Source: Turnera subulata (Eukaryota; Streptophyta; Magnoliopsida; Malpighiales; Passifloraceae). From it: DNA of 64,000 bases. Location of the stretch: the NCBI GenBank assembly GCA_028386065.3, contig JAKUCV010001739.1:1-64000 (forward strand), read 5' to 3'. The notes under the pieces are model-generated. The model ran no database searches. It was given only the letters and a program-made list of their open reading frames with translations, and had not been told where the DNA came from. The position numbers and the translations under genes are program-made. Every line of letters begins with the position of its first letter. The first letter of the stretch is position 1. Below are positions 32,522-45,463 of the stretch, piece by piece.

Positions 32522-33309
32522 CTTATAACATGCTGACTTCTGGTGTCCCGGCTTATTGCAATACCAGCATGTACCCGAGAATCATGCCGAGGAACCCCGT
32601 CCCTGAGATCCAGACTGATAGGACCGTCCTCCCGAGGATCTGTCTAGTCCACCCTGATAGTTCTGCCCTCGGGACTTCTTCGAACCTCGGTAAGAAGAAC
32701 CCTGACCACCAGAATAGTCTACATCTCCGGCAACAGAATACTGCCTCTTCTGTCCAAGAGCAGATGACTGCTTCTTCTGCTCGGTTGCCCGAGCCTCCAG
32801 TCTAATCAACTGCATCCTCTCAGCATCTAAAGCAACCTCACAAACTGCCTCCCAAGTCTTGTGCCCTTCACCAGCCACAGCTAACGCCAACTTCGTACGT
32901 AAGCCGTTAACAAACCGGCTACACTTAGTCACCTCATCGGGCACAAACTCCCTAGCATAAGAGAGAAGGATGCTGAACCGGATCCTGAATGCGGACACCG
33001 ACTCCTCTAGTCCCTGCTTCACCTCAAGAAATTGCTTCTTCTGCTCCTCCAGAAAACCAACAGTTTCAAATCTTTCCATGGCATCTCGACAGGCCTCGGT
33101 AGGTTCTCAACAAGTCCACGCCACCATGTCAATGCATATCCCGTGAACTTGTGTCAGCAAACCATGCCCAGTGCCCAGGCGGACACACGAACTTCTCCAG
33201 AACATTCTCCACCTGACGGAACCAATCATCGGAATCCTTTGTACTGACTTTCTCACCCGAGAACTCCTTAACTGCTGACTTATCATATGTTTATAACCAC
33301 TTGCCATAC
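32522..33309 (-). pseudogene. Gypsy gag C-terminal part with zinc knuckle
   Basis: The main frame (33079-32582) has typical retrotransposon gag sequence (EEQKKQFLEVKQGLEESVS, FVNGLRTKLALAV). Then, across a stop, comes the CCHC knuckle CWYCNKPGHQKSAC at about 32525-32572. The N-terminal side is in another frame and is cut at 33309 by the copia insertion; the rest of gag resumes at 41847. Confidence 0.88.
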
Positions 33310-34840
33310 TGTAAGTTTTCGGTATGCTATTGACACTCAAAAGCAAGCAAAATATGCAGCGGAAAAATTGGAAACAACAGAGGAACACATGTGAAGCGTA
33401 TAAACCAAATAACAAAAATTTCGTACCCGAAAGGTTAGGATCTTCCACATAACTGAAGTGCCGGAATCAGCAAGAGCAAGACAAGGTATCCCGCCCCTCT
33501 ACGGTATCCACACGAACCGTGATCAAGTCGGAATCGTCACACGATCTCCAACTTCAAGCCCTCCCGAACTGGTGTGCTAGCAACAGGATTTTCGGGAGCT
33601 TTGTGTGGTGTCTCTCTTCTTTCTCAAAGAAGGGTATGTGTGTGTTTTACTCTCAAAACTCATAAGCTCTCAAGACACTCTCAAGGATGCTCTGAAAACT
33701 GAATGAATATATGGGAGAGGAGCAAAATGATCTGATCACTAAGGCACTTCACCCACTCACACATAATGCCATTAGGTTAATAGCAAAATGGCCAACATAG
33801 TGGACCAAAGGTGATGACCCTCATCACTAAAGTCTCCCACTAACATAATCAGAATACAACACACCACATCACCATGTCTGATCAATAATTCAGACAATTA
33901 TTGATCCAAAACGACCCTGGTTTAACCATGGTCCAACCACGGTCCAACCATACCCAGTCGAACTATGGTCCAACCAAGGTTCAACCACCTGCTCGAATCA
34001 ACAATTCTATGTGTGTGACCTTGTAGGCACTTGTAACCTTCGGCAATAATTGTAAAATCTCATTTTACAATTATAAGCAAAGAGCGGCATCTAGCAACAC
34101 ATCATTGCTACCCGAACGACAAGAACAGTACTGATTCTAGATGCCTCGAAACATGTCATCATCCCTTTGTCCCATTATCAAGATTAAATCGAGACATGGA
34201 AACGTCATTCTCGTATATGTTTAATCTTAGTTTCTTGATCCCCGAGTTAACTGTGTAAAACGGATACTCGTGATATCACTATATCACCTAATCCGAGCAT
34301 GGCCATGCATTTAACAGTTCAACTCTATCAAGAAAACATCTGATAATATACCCGTTATATGGGTCGGACGAATCCCCTCTGGATCATACAAAACCCACTA
34401 CACATTTATCATATACCCAATGATTACCCTTAAGTCCACCCAGTTACGGATGACTAGGAATAATATCAAAGTATACGACTCATATGTTGGGAACCTTGAT
34501 GATCTCAGGTCTAAGGACAATATATATAAGAACCACTAATGACAATCATATAACGTTCCATGTAGGGTTCTTATGTGGGTCGGTCCAGTCCACAAGTTCT
34601 CTAACTTGTACCCGTATGTAGAATACATATCTCATATAATTCTCAACATACGCTAGTATTAATTTATTATTACAACCCATTCATAATAATAATCGACTAG
34701 GGACATTTAAGAATATAAAATATTCTAGGGTTATAAATATGTGCAAGCGATTATCTCTTAATCATATTTATTGGAATAACCTTAATGTATATACATGATT
34801 ACAATCATCCATGGATTGGCTTTTGGGCATATTACTAACA
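33310..34840 (-). mobile_element. 3' LTR of the nested copia element
   Basis: It carries repeats of CCATGGTCCAACCA-type sequence around 33925-33990 and is otherwise AT-rich. It pairs with 40311-41841. Minus-strand start TGTTAGTAATATGCCC. Confidence 0.95.
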
Positions 34841-34853
34841 ATCTCCCCCTTGC

Positions 34854-36032
34854 ACTAAAGCCAATCGTACATGTATCTAATACTAATGGATGCGCAATGA
34901 CCATCATGCTTCTGCTGTGTGAGCGGCTTAGTCAAGGGATCTGCTACATTGTTCTCAAATGGAACTCTGCACAGTCTGACATCGCCTCTCTCTATGATCT
35001 CTCTAATAAGATGATAGCGTCGGAGTATATGTTTGGATCTCTGTGGTATCTAGGCTCTTGAGCCTGTGCGATTGTCCCATTCTTGTCACAATAGAGCTCA
35101 ATCAGACTCTCAATACTAGGAACCACCCCAAGTTCAGTTATGAACTTCTTAATCCAAACAGCCTCTTTCGCCGCATCTGAGGCAGCAATGTACTCAGCCT
35201 CGGTTGTAGAATCTGCAACTGTCTCTTGCTTAGAACTCTTCCAGCATACAGCACCACCTCCAAGACAAAACACATATCCTGATTGCGATCTGAAGTCATC
35301 CCTGTCGGTTTGGAAGCTAGCATCAGTGTAACCCTTTACAATGAGCTCATCAACGCTTCCGTAAACCAGGAATGCATCCTTAGTCCTTCTCAAGTACTTA
35401 AGGATGTTCTTAACTGCTGTCCAGTGACTCTCATCGGGATCAGATTGGTACCTGCTTGTGACACTGAAAGCATAAGCGACATCCAGTCGAGTACATAGCA
35501 TGGCATACATGATAGAACCTATTGCCGAAGCATAAGGGATCTTACTCATCCGCTCTCTCTCCTTAGATGTACTAGGACATTGATTCCTTGAGAGAGAGAC
35601 GCCATGTGACATGGGCAAGAATCCTTTCTTGGAATCCTGTATGCTAAACCTCTTTAGCACCTTGTCAATATATGTACTCTGACTTAGCCCGAGAAGCCTT
35701 TTGGATCTATCTCTATAGATCTTTATACCTAACACATAGGCAGCTTCTCCTAAGTCCTTCATTGAGAAATTCTTCCCTAACCAAGCCTTTATAGACTGTA
35801 GTGTTGGAATATCATTCCCAATAAGTAGAATGTCGTCAACATATAACAACAAGAAAACAACAGTGCTCCCACTAACCTTCTTGTAAACACATGGTTCATC
35901 TTCATTTTTTATGAAACCAAACTCTTTGATTACATCATTCAAAACGAAGATTTCAACTCCTTGAAGCTTGCTTAAGTCCATAAATGGACCTTTGCAACTT
36001 GCATACCATATTGGCTTTCTCTGGATCGACAA
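34854..36032 (-). pseudogene. Copia reverse transcriptase C-part and RNase H
   Basis: The frame from 36032 encodes the second half of RT with an intact catalytic motif LLLYVDDILLIGND and the usual GEAAYVLGIKIYRDRS. Next comes RNase H with YTDASFQTDRDD, DSTTEAEYIAAS and the ELYCDKNGTIA region. A frameshift near 34992 precedes the terminal ENNVADPLTKP box. The polyprotein stop is at 34854. A short deletion or frameshift at about 35960-36030 separates it from the upstream RT half. Confidence 0.93.
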
Positions 36033-36996
36033 AACCTTCAGGCTGTGTCATATACACATCCTCTAAAAGATTTCGGTTAAGGAAAGCGGTTTTGACATCC
36101 ATTTGCCATATCTCATAATCATGGTATGCAGCTATAGCCAACAGAATTCGGATGGATTTAACCATGGCAACTGGTGAGAAGGTTTCATCATAGTCAATAC
36201 CATGAACTTGTTTGAAACCTTTCGCAACCAATCGCCCTTTATAGGTAATCACATTACCATCCATGTCGGTCTTTTTCTTAAAAACCCATTTGCACCCTAT
36301 GGGTTTTACCCCTTTGGGTGGCTCAACCAAGGTCCATACCTTGTTTTGATACAAGGATTCCATTTCCGAATTCATGGCTTCTAGCCACTTCTGGGAGTCC
36401 GGACCCGTAACGTCCTGCTGATAGGAAGTGGGCTCATCCTCATCTATGAGCATCACGTCTCCAGTATGATTCATGAGAAATCCATATCTCTCAGGCTCAT
36501 ACCGAATCCTATCCGACCTACGCGGTCCATGTGTTATAGGAATAGGATTCTCATCCATAATACCTTGTGGTTCCTGTCCTTGTTCCATCTCAGTCTCTAG
36601 ATCTCGAACTTCTTCGAGTTCTATTTTCCTCCCACTGATTTCTCTAGAAATAAATTGTCTTTCTAGAAAAATAGCAGTCCGAGCAACAAACACTTTGTGG
36701 TCAGTGGGATTATAGAAGTAATACCCTTTGGTTTCCTTAGGGTATCCTACAAATAGGCACTTCTCGGATTTAGGGCCGAGTTTATCCGATGCTTCACGTC
36801 TTACGTAAGCCTCACAACCCCAAATCCTCATAAAAGACAAATTGGGACGCTTCCCAGTCCATATCTCATATGGTGTCTTTTCGACCGATTTAGATGGAAC
36901 ACGGTTAAGTGTAAAAGTAGCACTCAATAGTGCATGTCCCCAAAAAGAAGAAGGAAGGTCAACTTGACTCATCATAGAACGAACCATGTCTAACAA
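35953..36996 (-). pseudogene. Copia integrase C-terminus and RT N-part
   Basis: It begins after the integrase Glu (SERRNRTLLDMVRSMM region) and runs through FWGHALLSATFTLNRVPSKS and the KCLFVGYP box. A charged linker follows, then RT motifs GCKWVFKKKTDMDG, YKGRLVAKGFKQVHG and DVKTAFLNRNL. The frame is lost in the IYGLKQASRSW region. Confidence 0.93.
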
Positions 36997-37053
36997 GGTT
37001 CTGTTCCTCCTTTCGGATACACCATTCCATTGTGGCGTACCCAGTGTAGTGAG

Positions 37054-38431
37054 CTATGATACTGTACCACAGTTTTTTAGATGGTCAAGTAAAACTTGGT
37101 CTAAATATTCACCGCCTCGATCTGATCGAAGCATCTTAATACTTTTCCCGAGTGGATTCTGTACTTCATTCTTAAATTCCTTGAACTTTTCAAAGGATTC
37201 TGACTTGTGTCTCATTAGATACACATAGCCATATCTACTGAAATCATCAGTAAACGTAATGAAGTACTGAAAACCACCTCTAGCCTGTGTTGACATAGGT
37301 CCGCATACATCAATAAGTATTAGACCTAATAAGTCCGAGGCTCTTTCTCCTTTACCAGTAAAGAGAGCCTTAGTCATTTTGCCTAACAAACATGACTCAC
37401 ATGTCTCATATAATTCAAAATCAAATGAGTCTATTAGTCCATCTTTATGGAGCTTAGCAATGCGAGTTTCGTTTATATGGCCTAAACGACAATGCCAAAG
37501 GTAGGTTTCATTAGAATCGTTCATTCTAACCTTCTTCGTATTAACGTTATAGATTGGCGCTTCTAGGTTTAGAACATACAAGCCATTGCTCAAATTTGCA
37601 CCACCATAATAAATACCATTGAAATAAATTGAACAATATTTGTTCTTTGTTACAAATGAAAATCCTTTCTTGTCCAAACAAGATACAGAAATCACATTTC
37701 TGCTTATGGTAGGTACAAAATAGCAATGATCAAGTTCCAAAACCAAGCCACTAGGCAAAGATAGAAAATAAGTCCCTACGACTAATGCAGCTACTCTTGC
37801 TCCATTCTCGACACATAGGTCTATCTCACCCTTCGCCAATCTTCTACTCCTTCTTAGTTCCTGCACATTTACACAAATGTGAGAACCACATCCGGTATCC
37901 AATACCCATGATGCAGAAGTAGAGATATTAGCTTCTATAACGAGAATACCTGAAGTAGAAGTCTCACTTCCCTTCTTGTTCCTCTTTACCTCTTCAAGGT
38001 AAACAGGGCAGTTGCACTTCCAATGGCCCGGTTTGTTGCAATGGAAACAATGTCCATCCTTAGCAACTCCACCCTTGGGTTTAAGCACATGATCACAGAA
38101 AGAAGCACATGCACCAAACCTTTTGGCACTCTTCTTCTTCTTGTCGAACTTTGCTTTACCCTTTCCTTTTCCCTTTTCAATCATCAATATGTTGGATTTA
38201 TTTGCCTTCATTTGTTTCTCAGCTGTTCCCAACATATTGAGCAACTCAGATAAGGATTTGTCAAGATGGTTCATGTTGAAGTTCATGACAAATTGACTGT
38301 AACTGTCCGGCAACGATTGCAGGACAAGGTCTACAACCAATTCCTTTTGCAATGGAAATCCAAGACCCTCACAATGTATCCGATCATTTTGAGCACATGC
38401 AGCCTTACGGGTGATGACTCGGCCATCCTGC
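37054..38431 (-). pseudogene. Copia gag end, zinc knuckle, protease and integrase core
   Basis: A 459-codon frame covers the gag tail (PDSYSQFVMNFNMNHLDKSL), a CCHC knuckle (CFHCNKPGHWKCNC), the protease active site (WVLDTGCGSHIC, intact D-T-G), the GAG-pre-integrase HHCC (YLWHCRLGHIN, CESCLLGK) and the integrase core (DVCGPM and LRSDRGGEYL). It stops just before the catalytic Glu, so a frameshift near 37054 separates the D,D from the E. Confidence 0.94.
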
Positions 38432-38432
38432 A

Positions 38433-38801
38433 TTAGAATAATGCTTTAGAGGTCTCATACCTCTCATGCCTCCCTTGCTCTTCAAAGAGCATTTTTAGGT
38501 GTTCGATCATATCGAACGCCCCCATGTTCTCGTGTTGCTTCTGAAGCTCAGATTCCATGTTAACAAGCATGAGGCATCCTATATCCAATGGATCATCAAG
38601 GTGCTTCTTATAAGCATCCCTCTCTGCCCTAGGAGCACTAGGCGCCGGTTCCATCGGAACTAGCCCTTCAAGGACATACAACTTCTTTTCTTGTTTGAGG
38701 ACAATCCTCAAATTGCGATACCATTTAAGGAAATTATTCCCATTCAGCTTGTCCTTCTCAAGGACCGATCGCAATGATAGTGTACCTGTGTTTTGTGCCA
38801 T
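38433..38801 (-). pseudogene. Copia gag N-terminus
   Basis: It starts MAQNTGTLSLRSVLEKDKLN at 38801, the usual start of this gag family, with FLKWYRNLRIVL and a helical body to ERYETSKALF. A stop at 38433 then breaks the frame; the continuation is in the next frame. The homologous start in element D is at 48678. Confidence 0.92.
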
Positions 38802-39365
38802 GGTAGTTCTACAACAAAGATCAACTCACACAAATAAGAGTCATGCATACATAAATCATTTAACAAGGAATTTTATTAAATGATGCTCCTACTATGAATC
38901 AATAAAATGACAACAAGTAGGCCAAGATCCATATTTCACTACAACATAAGTCAACTTTGGCTGATCACCTACATCATAGCTATTTAGGTAGACAACTCTT
39001 GTCAATTACATCTCTATGTAACTCTTGGATAGTTGAGTGAACAACACTTTGTCCATATCTATCTCATAGACATTACTCAACCCTTGCCTCTAAGTCCTTA
39101 ATCCTATCAAGATGACTTAGTTAAGTCCAAACCCACAGTAAGCAGTCGAGATATTACAATTATCCACTCGCACCTTGCTAGGATAAACATAGGCACCTTG
39201 CTTTGGCAAAACCTACCTAGTGTTGATCTAAGCAATGATGAGTGCTTATCATAGAAGGCAACTAAGAACATAATATTTACATCAACATATGTTCATACAT
39301 CACATGCATATAATCAACAAATCATACATTGATGTTATGTAAATTTGGAAACCAAAATACCTGTG

Positions 39366-39894
39366 AATATCAATGTCTAACTTGAACATCGATGTTTTGA
39401 GAATCTGATTCTCCCAACTACTTGGCAGCACTTAGTATTTCGGCCATATCCAGAGCTGTAGAGCTCGGAGTTTTGCAAACTTGGTGTCCCTGGAAAGCTA
39501 AGAAGTAGGGCTATAACTATGCTGCTCAGACCAGACACCAATTCGGCCTCCTTCTGCCCCGAATTCGCTGTTGAAGTAACTGGATACAACAACATCGATG
39601 TTGAACCCCTCAACATCGATGTTAGAAGTTTGCGAATCCACAGAACATCGATGTTTACAAGCCAACATCGATGTTGAAGGTTTCCGAACCCTCCAAGCAT
39701 CGATTTTGACAATCAAACATCGATGTTGGAGGTTGTTGAGCCCTCAGAGCATCGATGTTGACCATCAAACATCGATGTTGGAGGTTTCCGAGTGCATAGA
39801 ACATCGATGTTAACACTTAAACATCGATGTTTTGACCTCTCGGCCGACAATCGACCTAAGAGAACATCGATGTTGAAGCTAAAACATCGATGTT
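39366..39894. repeat. ACATCGATGT palindrome array 3, in copia leader
   Basis: Six pairs start at 39591/39612, 39644/39664, 39696/39716, 39748/39768, 39800/39820 and 39863/39883, plus an outlying pair at about 39366/39385. Spacing within pairs is 20-21 (19 in the outlier). Pair-to-pair distances are 53, 52, 52, 52 and 63. The array lies in the untranslated leader between the primer-binding site and gag. Confidence 0.95.
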
Positions 39895-40296
39895 GTAGGT
39901 ATCATATACCTTTCAAGCACCCTTGTCGAACTCATTCGACTTTCTACCAATAACATCTTGATTGATATCACATACCAATCAAGTTCTTGTTGTCAAAACA
40001 CTTTTGACAAATCAACCTCAACAACATATATATCACATATACACAATTGAATACAATATAACATGGTCATGCTTTATCACATAGAACAAATCATGTATAT
40101 ATACTAAAAACATATCAAACATATGCATATATTTGCATGACAAATCACATATACCAAAACAAATTCAGCATATCACACATATGCAAGCATATCTCATATA
40201 CTAAAAAGAATTCCAGCATATCACATATACCTAAACAAGTTCAAGCTACATCACATGTAACATATGAACATGAATTCAGTTTAGAGCTTCACAAGT

Positions 40297-40310
40297 AGCT
40301 CCGCTACCAC
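40297..40310 (-). other. Primer-binding site of the nested copia element
   Basis: The minus strand reads GTGGTAGCGGAGCT directly after the 5' LTR. TGGTAGCGGAGC differs at two positions from the sequence complementary to plant initiator tRNA-Met (TGGTATCAGAGC). Confidence 0.8.
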
Positions 40311-41841
40311 TGTAAGTTTGCGGTATGCTATTGACACTTAAAAGCAAGCAAAATACGCAGCGGAAAAACCGGAAACAACATAGGAACACATGTGAAGCGT
40401 ATAAACCGAATAACAAAAATTTCGTACCTGAAAGGTTAGGATCTTCCACCTAACTGAAGTGCCGAAATCAGCAAGAGCAAGACAAGGTATCCCGCCCCTC
40501 TACGGTATCCACACGAACCGTGATCAAGTCGGAATCGTCACACAATCTCCAACTTCAAGCCCTCCCGAACTGGTGTGCTAGCAACAGTATTTTCGGGAGC
40601 TTTGTGTGGTGTCTCTCTTCTTTCTCAAAGAAGGGTATGTGTGTGTTTTACTCTCAAAACTCATAAGCTCTCAAGACACTCTCAAGGATGCTCTGAAAAC
40701 TGAATGAATATAAGAGAGAGGAGCAAAATGATCTGATCACTAAGGCACTCCACCCACTCACACATAATGCCATTAGGTTAATAGCAAAATGGCCAACATA
40801 GTGGACCAAAGGTGATGACCCTCATCACTAATGTCTCCCACTAACATAATCAGAATACAACACACCACATCACCATGTCTGATCAATAATTCAGACAATT
40901 TTTGATCCAAAACGACCCTGGTTCAACTATGGACCAACCACGGTCCAACCACACCCGGTCGAACCATGGTCCAACCACGGTTCAACCACCTGCTCGAATC
41001 AACGGTTCTATGTGTGTGACCCTGTAGGCACTTGTAACATTCGGCAATAATTGTAAAATCTCATTTTACAATTATAAGTAAAGAGCGACGTCTAGCAACA
41101 CATCATTGCTACCCGAACGACAAGATCAGTACTGATTATAGATGCCTCGAAACATGTCATCATCCCTTCGTCCCATTATCAAAATTAAACCGAGACATGG
41201 AAACGTCAATCTCGTATATGTTTAATCTTAGTTTCTGGATCCCCGAGTTAACTGTGTAAAACGGAAACTCGTGATATCACCATATCACCTAATCCGAGCA
41301 TGGCCATGCATTTAACAGTTCAACTCTATCAAGAAAACATCTGATAATATACCCGTTATATGGGTCGGACGAATCCCCTCTGGATCATACAAAACCCACT
41401 ACACATTTATCATATACCCAATGATTACCCTTAAGTCCATCCAGTTACGGATGACTAGGAATAATATCAAAGTATACGACTCATATGTTGGGAACCTTGA
41501 TGATCTCAGGTCTAAGGACAATATATATAAGAACCACTAATGACAATCATATAACATTCCATGTAGGGTTCTTATGTGGGTCGGTCCAGTCCACAAGTTC
41601 TCTAACTTGTACCCGTATGTAGAATACATATCTCATATAATTCTCAACATACGCTAGTCTTAATTTATTATTACAACCCATCCATAATAATAATCGACTA
41701 GGGACATTTAAGAATATAAAATATTCTAGGGTTATAAATATGTGCAAGTGATTATCTCTTAATCATATTTATTGGAATAACCTTAATGTATATACATGAT
41801 TACAATCATCCATGGATTGGCTTTTGGGCATATTACTAACA
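40311..41841 (-). mobile_element. 5' LTR of the nested copia element
   Basis: It pairs with 33310-34840 at equal length. It is flanked on the right by the CATAC duplication and then by the resumed gag of B. Confidence 0.96.
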
Positions 41842-41846
41842 CATAC

Positions 41847-42111
41847 CACCTACCACAGCAGGTGCAACCAGCTGAGCACCCTGCTGTTGCTGCTGAAACT
41901 ATTGCCACTGTAAAAAGGCCTGATACTGCTGGAACGCTGGGTCCATAATAAGTGGTACGGGTGGCACTACATTCTGTTCTCCTCCACCTGCAGCATCATT
42001 CTCTGCTGCATTATTGTTCCTCTAACCAACGGGAACCTGCATCACCGACACATTGTTGGAGACAGGAGTAGCGGCGTCATCCTCAACATTGTGCTGCCCC
42101 TGGTGATCCAT
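41847..42111 (-). pseudogene. Gypsy gag N-terminus (right of insertion)
   Basis: An ATG at 42111 starts MDHQGQHNVEDDAA. The frame contains two in-frame stops (in the VPVG-stop-RNNN and LQWQ-stop-FQQQQQ regions) and ends APAVVGGM at the CATAC duplication. It joins the fragment at 33309 across the copia element. The glutamine-rich segment is typical of gypsy gag N-termini. Confidence 0.82.
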
Positions 42112-42257
42112 ATCAACGCCTATATGAATGCAAATGGGTCAAAACACTTTTAAAGTTATAAATCTGGAAAACAGGCTTAAACACAGAAATCACTTTGAAA
42201 ACAAGGTTTAAAACACTTTTAAAACCAAGGATCTGAAGCCTGGCTCCGCTACCAAGC
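42112..42257 (-). other. Leader and primer-binding site of B
   Basis: Short AT-rich leader. The minus strand at 42241-42257 reads GCTTGGTAGCGGAGCCA, placing TGGTAGCGGAGCC as the primer-binding site. Confidence 0.8.
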
Positions 42258-45200
42258 TGAAACACCCGTGTCCCAATTTTACAAATAAAATACTTAAACA
42301 TAAAGAATTTACCAAATTGTCCCTGAAACCCAGGACACGAAATCCAACACCAAAACATTATCTGAAAATCTTATTAAACCGAGATGTCATTAAGAACAAG
42401 AGTAAACCGGCTTATCATGCCATAAGTCAACCCGGCAAACAGCGGAAACAACATCAAGTGTCAAACTCGGCAACCCGCCGACAATGTAATCAAAATCAAG
42501 AATGACATCTCAACAAAATCCAATGCAGCGGAAGATAAGGATAAAATAAAAACAAAAGAAGAAAATGATATGCATGTCGGCTCTATGGATCCAACCGGGA
42601 GAAGAAGCACAGCTATCTGCTGGGATATCCACGTCCGTACTCCGGAAAGGAAGAGAGAGACAGCACGTTAACTAAGAGTCTGAAAAACAACGGTGGCGAT
42701 TATGTGAGTCACCTACTCAGTGAGCAGTATAAATCTAGTTATGTAGGTGTGCAAAGCAAGCTCGAAAGGAGAGTAGAGAAACAAGCACAAGTAAGCAAAC
42801 ACACAATAAGCAGTACCAACATGCCAACAACATACAAGCAAATAGTTTATGTTTTACTTCCATTTGTGTGTTAAGTTTTTTTATTATATTTATAATTCAG
42901 GGCCCCCTACTGTTTGCGTCGAGCTCGGTCCTGTCTCATGAGACAACCAGGGCGAAAGCCCAATATAACCAGGCATATAGCCTAAATATTACCATAGAGA
43001 GAGAGAGAGAGAGAGAGATAGAGAGAAAGAGGGAGGTAGAAAGGGGGAGGTAGAAGGAGGGAGGTAGAACTGGTCATCACAGACCCATATGCTAAACCGC
43101 ATATACCATGCTGTCCCGCATGCAAACCCGAGGGGTATCACTTCCCGCTCGAACCAACCGGTCATCAGCACACAGTAGTATATCTTTTATAGTATATCAT
43201 TCTTATTCATACTTAAGAGTTCATGTGTGCCAAAGAGTTATGATTTATCAGGGTTGTGTGAATTATTCATCAAATCTACATCCAGGTTCCAACCCACATC
43301 ACATCACACAGTCCACCCAAAATCATATCACATGTTATATCCCTTAGCAATTTAAAGTCTTGCTCATCCAGCAAATAGTAACACACAGGCACACAATACA
43401 GATCCTGGCATGTTAGCAAACAAGGCATGCAACTCAGACAAACCAATCTAACAAGCACATGCATACAAACATGAAAAGACTTATAAAGTCACCTCAATGA
43501 TGATTATCTTGTGGAGCTTTCCCCAAGACAGATCCTCCAGCCCCCGAGGTATTACCTGTGCCTGAATACCGGCACACACAATAATTACCAAAACAGTTAT
43601 AATAAACCGTGCATGCATGATACTTATGTGCTCATCTGAGTGAAACCTGGCCCAAACTACCCGGTTATGCAACTCCAAGGTCTAAGCCCAATAGGATAAC
43701 TCCAAAGTGATTGGGACCTAAAGTGCTCCGGCTTAAGCCCAACTATGTCCATAAACTATCCCCGGGCCTAAGGCCCATTCCTTATGTCCATAACGAGTTC
43801 CCGGGCCTAAAGCCCACTTCCTTAAGTCCAGATTAACCAATAATGTCATTGAGCCTTAAGCCCAAATCTTAAGTCCATAAAATCATCATAAGGCCTTTAG
43901 AGTTAGATTGTTGGGCCTGGGCCCGGTTTACCTAAATGCCATTCTAAGGTCAATCCCGAGCCCAAGAGTTAAACGACCTAAGATTCTATCCGTGTCGGTA
44001 AATTTCCGGCCACAAACTCTCACACCCCCGCACACGGTTTCCCCTAACCCAGTATTCCCAATACATGAAAGTACTTGTTTAATAATACATGATATGAATG
44101 AGATTAAAACATAACAAAGAAGACTCATGCCGGAAATATTCTGCCTCGTCGGAACTGTACCCGAGCCTTCGCCGAAAAATCCCGAGCTTCGCGGGAATCC
44201 GGTCAACCTCGCCGGCATAATTCACCAAAGCACCAAACAAACACAACAGCACTGACACAGCCCAGAAACTCCAATTCAACAACACATACACCATAATAAT
44301 GAATAGAAGAAGGAAAGGGCTTAGCATCCTTACCGGAATAATCACTGCTCAAACCCGGATCTGCCGAAAAACCACTAGACCCGAGCTCGTCAGAACGCCG
44401 CCGAAAACCACCTCAACGGTGAGCCACTGCCGAGAACATCCAATCCCGACCACCGCGAAGCCAACAACAACAACCAACGAACACCACAACACCCAATTAG
44501 CCGAGGTCGGCACCAAGAACACAAAGAACAACGGAAAAGAAAACGAAACGAAAAGAGACGACGGAGAACTCACCAAGCACGGTTGCGCAAGGCTCGCTCG
44601 ACCGCTGGTTGTGTCTTCACCGTCCACAACCACAACGACCGGCCTCGTCTCCCTCTCCAAGAACCCGTGCGTCGAGGTAACCACGACGACCTCCAAACGG
44701 GACAGTGACGACGGCAGCGGCGTAGAACACAAAGGCGATGGCGGCTCGTCGTGGACCCGTCCTCGATGCCGTGTAGAGGAAGAATTCTGGGCGGCAGCGG
44801 CATCGTGCGAGCGGGAGAAACAAAAGAAATAAAGTGAAGCCAAGAGAGAGAGAGAGGGAATCGGGGTAGGTAGCGATTTGGGGAAAGAGGGATTGTAGGA
44901 GAGGAGAAGAGGATGAGGGAGAGAGAGAGAGAGATGGGGGCAGCTGCGGCGGAAGAGAAAAAGAAAGAAGAAGGGAGAAAGGAAGGGAGAAAAGAAAAAA
45001 GGAAGAGGGGGAAGGGCGGCTAGGGTTTGGCCGGCCAAGTGAACGACTTGGGCGCGGTCAACCCTGCCTGCTCAGTCAACCTTTTTTTTTTTTCAAACTC
45101 AAAATGACGTAGTTTTAACCAGAACTACGGTAAACCCTTCGTTTCATCCCGAAACATGTTTTAGCTCAAACGGAAGCCGTACCCGCCATACTAACGACTT

Positions 45201-45330
45201 ATTCCCGATATAACCAAAGTAAAATAATTTATTTCCTAGTCCGAAAATTCAGAAATTCCTCAAGGGAAAAATTGGAATAAAAATTCCAAAAATTCCATAA
45301 ATTTAAATTATAAAAATCCGGGGCGTTACA
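42258..45330 (-). mobile_element. Right (5') LTR of B, intact
   Basis: It is 3073 bases from TGAAACACCCGTGTCCC to GGGGCGTTACA. It contains a GA tract (42996-43019), GGGCCTAAAGCCC units (about 43740-43920), CGCCGG...CCCGAG repeats (about 44150-44215) and an AAAATGACGTAGTTTT motif (about 45111). It is the reference copy for reading the fragmented left LTR. Frames at 44299-45038 on both strands overlap each other and are not genes. Confidence 0.95.
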
Positions 45331-45335
45331 CATAG

Positions 45336-45463
45336 CTGCCAACATCATATGGTCCTGCTGCAAGTGGCTGGTGGTCCTCACAGCATTGAAAACCAATTTC
45401 CAACTACTCCAACGAACAGAGAAAGTGGTCCATGGCAAAGAAGAAGACCTGCAACACTTATCT
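45336..45463. other. Short old sequence between elements B and D
   Basis: 128 bases between the CATAG duplication of B and the 5' LTR of D, ending in the TATCT duplication of D. No recognised feature. Confidence 0.6.

Larger units (their letters stand above)
33310..41841 (-). mobile_element. Ty1/copia element inserted in gag of B
   Basis: It is a complete structure of 8532 bases. LTRs at 33310-34840 and 40311-41841 are both 1531 bases and TG...CA. The target duplication is CATAC (33305-33309 and 41842-41846). The polypurine tract (minus strand GGGGGAGAT, 34841-34849) and primer-binding site (40297-40310) are in the expected places. The polyprotein is broken by several frameshifts. The LTRs differ at scattered positions, so the insertion is not very recent. 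Confidence 0.97.
7815..45330 (-). mobile_element. Ty3/gypsy retrotransposon B with nested insertions
   Basis: The element is bounded by TG...CA-type LTRs and by the 5-bp target duplication CATAG (7810-7814 and 45331-45335). Its 5' LTR is on the right (42258-45330) with a primer-binding site beside it. Gag and pol run leftwards. The 3' LTR is on the left (7815-28903), preceded by the polypurine tract read on the minus strand from GTTCTACCCT at 28904. Insertions of C, A, a SINE-like sequence, a MULE and a copia element expand it to 37.5 kb. Integrase with GPY/F motif and chromodomain remnants place it among chromoviruses. Confidence 0.92.

Noticed and set aside
44299..45038. Frames of 177 and 229 codons in LTR B (also 19718-20308 and 55327-56368)
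   Set aside because: Opposite-strand overlapping frames in LTR copies; no domain and different disruptions in each copy.
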